Source: Eledone cirrhosa
Taxonomy: Eukaryota; Mollusca; Cephalopoda; Octopoda; Eledonidae
Assembly (NCBI GenBank): GCA_964016885.1
Contig: OZ024742.1
Location: 11,446,681 to 11,510,680 of the forward strand
Direction of reading: 5' to 3'
Length of the DNA: 64,000 bases
In this document: piece after piece, positions 56,949 through 64,000 of the stretch
How positions within the stretch are numbered: position 1 is the stretch's first letter
Layout of the letters: each line of letters opens with the position of its first letter
Position numbers and translations under genes: made by a program
The notes under the pieces: generated by a model
Told to the model about the DNA's origin: nothing
The model's input: only the letters and a program-made list of their open reading frames with translations
Database searches by the model: none

Positions 56949-57870
56949 CTAATAAATGCGACGGGCTCTATTTCTTCTAGGTCTATTTTCGTACTCTGTA
57001 TATGCTACCTTATCGACAGATCCACTCCGAGCAAGAGCTTCATTGTAATAAGTGGAATGGTCGTTGAAAATATGCTCGTTAGTAGATAGACGGGAAAGCC
57101 TCAACGAAACGTTTCTTACCAGGTTCTTGGTTATGCTGGCAGGATGGTTGGAATGCTTACTTATGTAATTAAGCGTATCATTCAGTTTTCTATACCGGTA
57201 ATACAACCCATTCAATAAATTGAGGGTAACGTCGAAGTAATTAACGACCGAGAGATTGGCCTCAACCTGTATAGAGAGGTTGAAGCCTTTAAAGAAGGAT
57301 GTGAGTTCTTTTCTGAACCTGTCGCAAGCACGGGGTCCGCACTTAGTCATGGTCAAAAGACTATCATCACGGTACAAACTACCGCCCGCGTTGGGGAATT
57401 CGTCCTTGATAGAGAAAAGAAGGAAAAGGCCGATAAGATCAGTAACCTCCGCAGAATCGCTGGCGCCCATACTCACATCGAATGGGGTACTTTTGGATTT
57501 GTTTATCCAAATAGAGTCGTCGAAATTAATCAGCGACTTACGGGCATTGAAGATGACATCAACTTCGAAATCCTTAACCACTGTGAGTGTTTTAGCGAAA
57601 TTGATAGCTCTAAGGAGAAGTGGTAAAGTGATGGAGGAGTAGTAATTGTTGATGTCGAATTGGATAAAACGGTAATGTTCCTTGTTACATATGCCGTTGA
57701 ACCAATCAATCACCGCGAAAGAATTGTTCCACAGTGCAAGAGGGGCCAAACTTCTAATTTCAGGTATAATTCTATCAAGAATCGTTTTACTAAGTCTACC
57801 TAAATCGGACTTCGTAGGGTTAATAAGCCGAATAGAGGGGTTGTTCGGAAATTGGATTTGTAATCCTTCA
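56949..57870 (-). pseudogene. PLE-2 reverse transcriptase core
   Basis: From about 57870 downward: NPTKSDLGRLSKTILDRI, then the frame with Met at 57749 (266 codons). Motif A QFDINNYYSSI (D32), motif B MGASDSAEVTDLIGLFLL (94-111), motif C LYRDDSLL (YRDD at 126-129), then VVNYFDVTLNLLNGLYYRYR and NYISKHSNHPASITKNL. The catalytic acidic residues are all present, so this frame encodes a complete palm. The Met at 57749 is internal; the natural start lies upstream. A frameshift near 57870 separates it from the N-terminal part. Confidence 0.85.
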
Positions 57871-58294
57871 GGGTAAAGTGGGGAGAAATAGGGTCCAGAG
57901 GTTCGGTCCGGTCCAGGATGTTGAGATGAGATGTGATTTTAAACCCAATTTCATTGATGACGCACCGATTAGTTTTGCGGTCATCCTTAGTTACAGCATT
58001 ATGTAGTAGTTGATGGTAAGTACTGCGCTACACTTGATATAGGTAGCCAGTTTTGTCGGAATCGATGTGCACGGCATTAGAATCCTTAATAGAACGAATT
58101 CTATTCTTCAGGTCCTGCTGGAAGGAATTGCTCCTATTCCGAAATTTGATACTCCGTATGAGCTTCAAGACATCATTTTCGAAGGGTAGCAATGCTGGGT
58201 TACACGGGAGGTTATTATAGGTTCTAAACCCAAATTTATCCTGTTTGTTGTCTGCTTTTCGCGGATTATCGAAATAAAAGGCACGCCAACGCAA
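57871..58294 (-). pseudogene. PLE-2 N-terminal part
   Basis: MRWRAFYFDNPRKADNKQDK, NLPCNPALLPFENDVLKLI, then a TAG stop near 58028. In the same frame beyond the stop come TYHQLLHNAVTKDDRKTNRC and FTLKDYKSNF up to the frameshift near 57870. It is the region upstream of the RT fingers. The stop and the frameshift show that this copy is inactive. Confidence 0.75.
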
Positions 58295-58329
58295 CCTTTT
58301 AATGAAAGCGTCTGTTTTCTGTATCAGGA

Positions 58330-59035
58330 GTTTTAGGTGTGTGCGTTTGTTATATACGTATTTATTTATTTATATACGTTTGCTTAATAATTTATTTATT
58401 TGTATACACGTATACATACACACGCACATATTTATATGTGCGTGGTTTTGTATACCTATGGTAAGTGTTTTCGCTTATGCTTGTGTATGTACGTATTTGT
58501 ATGCGTGTATGTATTTATTTAATTTCTATTACCTCTGTATTGTATTTATTTACTTTGTTCTTTACTCTGAAGCGGAGATTCATTCGGTCTCCTAGTTAGA
58601 ATTTTAGTCTACGACTTCTGCTATACAATTTATGTGGTTTTGTCTTTGCGTGCAATTGTTCTCCACGCTCCACATATGACGTATTATCGTCGTTTTTTTC
58701 GTTCATTGCCAGAGAACGTCTCTATGAACCACCTAAGAGAACATTAGTCTACGACCTCTTTTATACCATAAACGTGGTTCTGTCTTTGCGCGTAATTGTT
58801 TTTCACCGCTCCTATTAATGACGTATTATATTCGTTTTTTCCCGTTCTTTGCCAGGGAACGTTTCCACGAACCAAAGTATCGTCTTCCTGTCTTCCTCCG
58901 GTTGCAACGTTTTTTGAAATATCCACTTCTGCGTTTACAGATTGACTTTGTTAGTTTCAGAAGATCCCGTTAAGGGTGAAAGCAGCGATTCTGTGTTTAA
59001 ACTTTAATCTGCTATTTTAATAAATATTTGCTCTA
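58330..59035 (+). repeat. PLE-2 right inverted pseudo-LTR
   Basis: Inverse of 55690-55998 plus about 360 bp extra. The extra part contains a 140-bp tandem duplication: TTAGTCTACGAC at 58604 and 58744, each followed by GTGGTT-TGTCTTTGCG and ATGACGTATTAT. Ends GTTAAGGGTGAAAGCAGCGA and TTTAATAAATA. It lies 5' of the PLE-2 coding region. Confidence 0.8.
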
Positions 59036-59102
59036 CGGTTCTTATATATTTGATATATATTTATCCTTATCGAGCCCTCTTTGTATTTTGTTCTTCAAGT
59101 TT

Positions 59103-59185
<83 letters not shown>

Positions 59186-59270
59186 GAATGGGATATTGCC
59201 AAATATACTATCTCGTACATTCATGTATACATCGCTATTTCAGAGCACCAATCCTAATATATATATATAG
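59036..59270. other. Spacer with (ATT)n and (TA)n
   Basis: (TA)n at 59119-59178. No coding content. The next element starts directly after a short (TA)n at 59258-59268. Confidence 0.7.
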
Positions 59271-60235
59271 TACACTAATCCGTACGTCCCTCTGACGCTT
59301 AAATTCTCTCTTAAGGATCACAAATATGACTTTAATGAAAGCTCCTCTATTAGACTAATATGCCCCTCTACATCAGATATAGGTAAGATTAGTAAAGTGA
59401 TCCTCGACAGAGTACTACTGCAGTTTAATAGAAAGGCTAAGGTTTGCCTCTGGGGCAACACCGACGAGGTCATAAATTGGTTGCCGGATAAAGCCACCCT
59501 GAAGTTCATCCAATTTGACATAGATAGTTACTACGCCTCTATCTCCCCCCATACTCTTAAATAAGGCAATTATCTTAGCTAAATCTAACACTAGCCTCAC
59601 TATAAAAGAAATAGACATAGTTCTAGCGGCGCGTAGAACCATTATCCTGTTCGAAGGCTCCCACTGGACCAGAACCAACCGTCCTGATAACTTCGATGTC
59701 ACGATGGGGTCCAGTGTCTCAGCGCAAGCAACTGACCTGGTCGGGATATACCTCCTACCTAAGCTTATGGAAGAGAAACCGGCCCTACAAGGAGGTGTAT
59801 ATAGGGACGACGCCCTGTTTACCGTTAGGAACCATAGACCCCGTAGGATAGAGAACCTTAATAAACATATACACAGTTTCTTCAAGTCATATGGCCTATC
59901 CGTAACTATGGACCTCAACCACAAGGTTGTCAACTTCCTGGGCGTGACCGTGGAGTTGAGTACGGGCATATACAAGCCATACCATAAGCCTGGAGAGTGC
60001 CTCTCTTATATTAATTATGCCTCCAACCACTCTAAGCAGACTCTCAACTCCATAGTCTATAGTATTTCACATAGAATCTCGAGACTATCCTCCAATGAGG
60101 ATATCTTCAACCAAGCGGCAGATTACTACAATAGGGCCTTGATAAGCGCCAGCTTTAACCGAGTAATTTCCTACATCCTAACGCTTGCTCTAGAAACCAC
60201 CCCCCTCATAAAACGAACGTTATAGTAAGCCATAC
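59271..60235 (+). pseudogene. PLE-3 reverse transcriptase, 5'-truncated
   Basis: Begins PYVPLTLKFSLKDHKYDFNE, IRLICPSTSDIGKISKVIL, motif A FIQFDIDSYYASIS, a frameshift in a C6 run (59545-59550; one C fewer restores the reading), KAIILAKSNTSLTIKEID, motif B MGSSVSAQATDLVGIYLL (from 59704), motif C VYRDDALF (residues 32-39 of that frame), then FLGVTVELSTGIYKPYHKPG and LSYINYASNHSKQTLNS. All catalytic acidic residues are present. The frame ends TAG-TAA at about 60223, but again after a C6 run (60200-60205); one more C keeps the frame open. The 5' end is cut at (TA)n. Confidence 0.85.
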
Positions 60236-61480
60236 CTATAACCGACCACGCGGCGACCTCGTTGAAATCGGATGTAATAGAATAGATAACCGCACTAAAG
60301 ATTACGACCCCGGCGACGGTGACCACTGTAGATTACTCGAACTATTCCCCTATTACAAAACCAACAAAGGCGACGGCCTACTACCAACGCCTTCCAACCA
60401 ATATCTTCCTGTACATAAACATGGAAGAGGTAGGAAGAGTGCACCCGAGCATAAAGTGAAAGGGACACCGAACGGGCGACTGCGCATTAACACACATAAG
60501 AGCGGTCACCTAGATGGAACCACCCGTAGCAAACGTACAAGGACACGTAATTGCCACCGTAACGTCCTATGGTCCCCCCCCCTACTATCGGAGTGTGGCC
60601 TCCAACATACCTCGGATCTTCTTCGAAGCCTTAGAGAAGAACTTCCCGCCCAACCATAGGTATAGAAAAATTCTTAATAGGAACAATATAAAAATATTCT
60701 TCTCTACTACTCCTAACCTAGCAGATATTATAGGAACAACGAACCACAGTAAGATCACCAAGACACAGCACCTCGAATCAGACGCACCTACACCTGACAA
60801 TAACTATATCGGCCTTAACAACTCCCTGGCAGCATCCAATAGTGTTGGCAACGGCATCCGCAGACGCAACGAGCATAACTCTAGAAATGACTGAGGAACA
60901 TGCAGGACATGACGTGCGGAATAACAATCGCACCACCCCGCGTGCTGTGGGTTGTAATGGTGCTAACGACAGCTGCGGTAGCGTAGGTACCAACGTAGGC
61001 AGCAACAATGATAGCCTTACCGTGGGAAATAGACGGAACCGCGACAGAAATTGCAACTGCCGCGACAGAGGACGCTGCCCCCTTAGAGAATACTGCTTGA
61101 CTGATAGGGTTATATATCGATGCACTATAACTAGCCACAATAGCGTTAAACATTATATAGGGGCTATCTCCGGCCAGTTCAAAATTAGGTTTCAAACACA
61201 TCTCCACTCTTTCACAAATAAAAAACTAAGACACTCCACTTCGCTCGCGGACTACATCACATCACTAAAGGACTTAAGCATCAGCTTCTCCACGCACTGG
61301 GATATTGTAGGCAGGGCTGCACCGTACAACTTCAAGAGGAAATGCGATCTTTGCCTCATGGAGCTCTACCACATCATAACTGCACCCCACGATCTCATCA
61401 ACAGCAGAGCTGAAACAGCGATAAGTTGTACACATCGCTTAAAAATATCCTTCTTCAGATGGGTTAAGGATGAGGAGTGA
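60236..61480 (+). pseudogene. PLE-3 linker and GIY-YIG endonuclease
   Basis: In the frame continuing from the RT: VSHTYNRPRGDLVEIGCNRI through RTRTRNCHRNVLWSPP, a shift in a C9 run at 60574-60582, then YYRSVASNIPRIFFEALEKN, NRNNIKIFFSTTPNLADII. One more frame change falls between 60842 and 60894. The last frame (212 codons, stop 61478-61480) has a Ser/Asn-rich linker, cysteine cluster NCNCRDRGRCPLREYC (70-85), GIY-YIG core VIYRC (90-94), HYIGAISGQFKIRF (104-117), H120, ADYITSLKD, WDIVG and CDLC. The close match to PLE-2 shows which frame is ancestral. Confidence 0.82.
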
Positions 61481-61947
61481 AACCGTGCACCGGATCTCCC
61501 TGCAACAAGTCTTAACACCCCGGCGGGCAGGCACTGCAAAATAATACCCAGGAAACTATCCTTGCATACCAGACCCAGCCTCAAACGACTCAGACAAACA
61601 GATGCGGCAAAAAAAACTCTTAAAATAAGCGTTGATTACATGCGTATCGACAATGGTAAGGTTGTAACCTCATCTCGTAGCGGATAAAAAAAAAATTTGT
61701 CCGGGAAAGACTGCCCTAACACCGGCCAGAGTTACCTCCCTTGACCTGCTGCAAAATCAAAACAAGCTATTTTTGCGAGCAATGAACCTTGACGTGGATT
61801 TAACCCAAAAAACTCTTTCCGAGCAATGTAAGGAACACTTTTGATTATTTATGCCCTTGAGAAGCCCAACTGGGCGAAACGTACGTAGGTGCTGTTTTAA
61901 ATAAATATGTTTTAACGGTCTATTCTCCGATTTCTTACTTTCCCACG

Positions 61948-61955
<8 letters not shown>
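61481..61955 (+). other. PLE-3 3' UTR with GAAAC hairpin box
   Basis: About 470 bp, no ORF. At 61858-61890: CCCTTGAGAAGCCCAACTGG then GCGAAACGTACG. The hairpin GCCC-AACT-GGGC is followed at once by GAAAC, the stem II plus GAAA half of a hammerhead, but the CTGATGA half is replaced by TTGAGAA. The element ends CTCCGATTTCTTAC next to (TA)n and (GT)n. Confidence 0.6.
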
Positions 61956-61984
<29 letters not shown>

Positions 61985-62120
61985 ACTGCTGCTGTTCTTG
62001 CTGTTATTGTTGTTGTTGTTGTTATTGCTGTTACTGCTGCTGTTGCTGCTGCTGCTGTTACTGCTATTGTTACTGTTGCTGCTACTACTGTTACTGCTGC
62101 GACTGCTGCTATTGTTGTTT
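61948..62120. repeat. (TA)n, (GT)n and (TGT/TGC)n microsatellites
   Basis: Consecutive simple repeats; the trinucleotide part encodes Ser/Asn runs on the minus strand by accident. Confidence 0.96.
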
Positions 62121-62368
62121 GATGTTTGAGTAGCTTCTAGTCGACACTGATAAAGTACACTTTTGTTCAGTCTGAAATATAAAATTGTAATGTTAAACCT
62201 GTCCACCCAGATTAGAAAAGAAAGTTAAGGGCCGCACCCGACCTCTCACAACCCCAAACCCAACATACCCACAAAACCTGATATTTTCATTTTCCGTATT
62301 TTCCACCTCAAATATTTCCAGTGTGTAAATTATTTAGAATAGAAAAATTCACAGACTTTGGAACGTCG
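62121..62368. other. Spacer, no gene seen
   Basis: C/A-rich then AT-rich sequence without recognised feature. Confidence 0.6.
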
Positions 62369-62525
62369 AATTAGGCGGCAAAATGGCTGAGTTGTTAGCA
62401 CGTCAGAATTATTTCTGGTATTCCTTTCAGCTCTCTGCTCTCTCAGTTCAAATCCCACGGCGGTAAACTTTGCCTTTCTTCCATTCAAGATCGATGGAAA
62501 AGCACCTGTCAAGTACTGGAGTCGA
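62369..62525 (+). mobile_element. tRNA-derived SINE, third type
   Basis: AGGCGGCAAAATGGCTGAGT, GTTAGCACGTC (A-box region), CTCTCAGTTCAAATCCCACG (B box), GTAAACTTTGCCTTTCTTCC, AGATCGATGGAAAAGCACCT, AAGTACTGGAGTCGATT. The head (GGCAAAATGGC-GTTAGCACG) differs from copies 1-6 and matches my recollection of squid-type SINEs. Confidence 0.75.
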
Positions 62526-62529
62526 TTCT

Positions 62530-64000
62530 TTTTTCTATATCTCTCTCTCTCACTTCCATTCTCTCATTCTCTCTCTCACTTCCATTCTCTCATTCTCTCT
62601 CTTTCTCACTTCCATTCTCTCATTCTCTCTCTCTCTCACTTCCATTCTCTCATTCTCTCTCTTTCTCACTTCCATTCTCTCATTCTCTCTCACACTTCCA
62701 TTCTCTCATTCTCTCTCTCTCTCTCACTTCCATTCTCTCATTCTCTCTCTATCTCACTTCCATTCTCTCATTCTCTCTTTCACTTCCATTCTCTCATTCT
62801 CTCTCTTTCTCACTTCCATTCTCTCATTCTCTCTCTCTCTCACTTCCATTCTCTCATTCTCTCACTCTCTCACTTCCATTCTCTCATTCTCTCTCTTTCT
62901 CACTTCCATTCTCTCTCTTTCTCACTTCCATTCTCTCATTCTCTCTCTTTCTCACTTCCATTCTCTCATTCTCTCTCTCTCTCTCACTTCCATTCTCTCA
63001 TTCTCTCTCTCTCTCACTTCCATTCTCTCATTCTCTCTCTCACTTCCATTCTCTCTCTCTCTCTCTCACTTTCATTCTCTCATTCTCTCTCTTTCTCACT
63101 GCCATTCTCTCATTCTCTCTCTTTCTCACTTCCATTCTGTCATTCTCTCTCTCTCACTTCCATTCTCTCATTCTCTCACTTTCTCACTTCCATTCTCTCA
63201 TTCTCTCTCTTTCTCACTTCCATTCTCTCATTCTCTCTCTCTCTCTCACTTCCATTCTCTCATTCTCTCGCTCTCTCACTTCCATTCTCTCATTCTCTTT
63301 CTTTCTCACTTCCATTCTCTCATTCTCTCTCTCTCTCTCACTTCCATTCTCTCATTCTTTCTCTCTCTCACTTCCATTCTCTCATTCTCTCTCTCTCACT
63401 CTCCATTCTTTCATTCTCTCTCTCTCTCACTTCCATTCTCTCATTCTCTCTCTCTCTCACTTCCATTCTCTCATTCTCCCTCTCTCTCAATTCCATTCTC
63501 TCATTCTCTCATTCTCTCACTTCCATTCTCTCATTCTCTCTCTTTCTCACTTCCATTCTCTCATTCTCTCTCTCTCTCACTTCCATTCTCTCATTCTCTC
63601 TCTCTCTCACTTCCATTATCTCATTCTCTCTCTTTTTAACTTCCATTCTCTCATTCTCTCTCATCATCATCACATCCCTCTCTCATCTCTCTCTTCTCAC
63701 CATCATGCTTCATTCTCTCTCTTTTCTCACTTCATTCTCTCATTCTCTCTCTCTCATCTCTCTCTTTCTCAGTTCCATTCTTTCATTCTCTCTCTCTCTC
63801 ACTTCCATTCTCTCATTCCCTCTCTTCTCACTTCCATTCTCTCATTCTCTTCTCTTCTCAATTCCATTCTCTCATTCTCTCTCTTTCTCACTTCCATTCT
63901 CTCATTCTCTTTCTTTCTCACTTCCATTCTCTCATTCTCTCTCTCTCACTTCAAGTCTCTCATTCTCTCTCTCTCTCTCTCACTTCCATTCTCTCATTCT
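62530..64000. repeat. Pyrimidine-rich minisatellite, period about 30-36 bp
   Basis: Core CTCACTTCCATTCTCTCATT repeated with a variable (CT)n spacer, purine-poor on this strand. Order decays at 63660-63770 (CATCATCATCAC). Runs off the window. The 389-codon SLSLSHFHS frame is an artefact. Confidence 0.96.

Noticed and set aside
57256..57642. 128-codon plus-strand ORF
   Set aside because: Shadow of the PLE-2 RT on the minus strand.
62470..63639. 389-codon ORF (SLSLSHFHS)
   Set aside because: Pyrimidine-rich minisatellite; no stop is possible in most CT-rich codons.

Overview
The window is eukaryotic, repeat-dominated DNA with no host gene, rRNA or tRNA gene that I can support. It most likely comes from a coleoid cephalopod (octopus or squid). 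Grounds: at least five long tRNA-derived SINE copies with a B box of the type GTTCAAATCCC and a body GGGGTCGATAAAATAAAGTA, as I remember for cephalopod SINEs; dense (TA)n, (CA)n, (TACA)n and (TC)n microsatellites; and many LINE and Penelope-like element (PLE) fragments. The species call is inference.

Layout. (1) Positions 1-31104 form one uninterrupted satellite: a 75-bp unit in about 414 copies (length/75), with several layers of higher-order repeats. It continues past the left window edge. Because 75 is a multiple of 3 and the unit is stop-poor, ORFs of up to about 2345 codons run on both strands. (2) 31105-33125 holds the array's right flank, a (CA)n tract, about 1.1 kb of featureless sequence, and a diverged 79-bp trimer followed by the same flank as the satellite, so it is a likely relative of the ancestor. 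(3) 33.1-38.5 kb holds microsatellites, a nearly perfect 400-bp inverted repeat, a minus-strand L1/Tx1-like LINE 3' part, a plus-strand LINE C-terminus, and a SINE. (4) 38.5-42.6 kb is a broken but nearly full-length R2-superclade LINE with reverse transcriptase (RT), CCHC knuckle and restriction-like endonuclease. (5) 42.6-46.7 kb has three copies of a minus-strand LINE 3' end carrying a C2H2 finger, alternating with (CATA)n, then a 60-bp minisatellite grown from a LINE tail. (6) 46.7-52.9 kb has SINEs, foldback elements, and two hammerhead-ribozyme-like hairpins; the one at 47.5 kb can be folded as a nearly complete type I hammerhead. (7) 53.0-61.95 kb has three PLEs with GIY-YIG endonucleases: one 5'-truncated (PLE-1), one bounded by inverted pseudo-LTRs (PLE-2), and one whose frame breaks fall mainly in poly-C runs (PLE-3). 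(8) 62.4-64.0 kb has a SINE and a pyrimidine-rich minisatellite running off the right edge.

How it fits together. The autonomous elements (LINEs and PLEs) supply RT and endonuclease. The SINEs, foldback units and pseudo-LTR fragments look like non-autonomous or decayed products. Many element ends abut (TA)n, (TATG)n or (ATT)n tracts, which suggests that insertion and microsatellite growth are coupled here. The strongest candidates for something new are the satellite that is open on both strands together with its 79-bp relative, and the hammerhead-like hairpins linked to PLE-type repeats.
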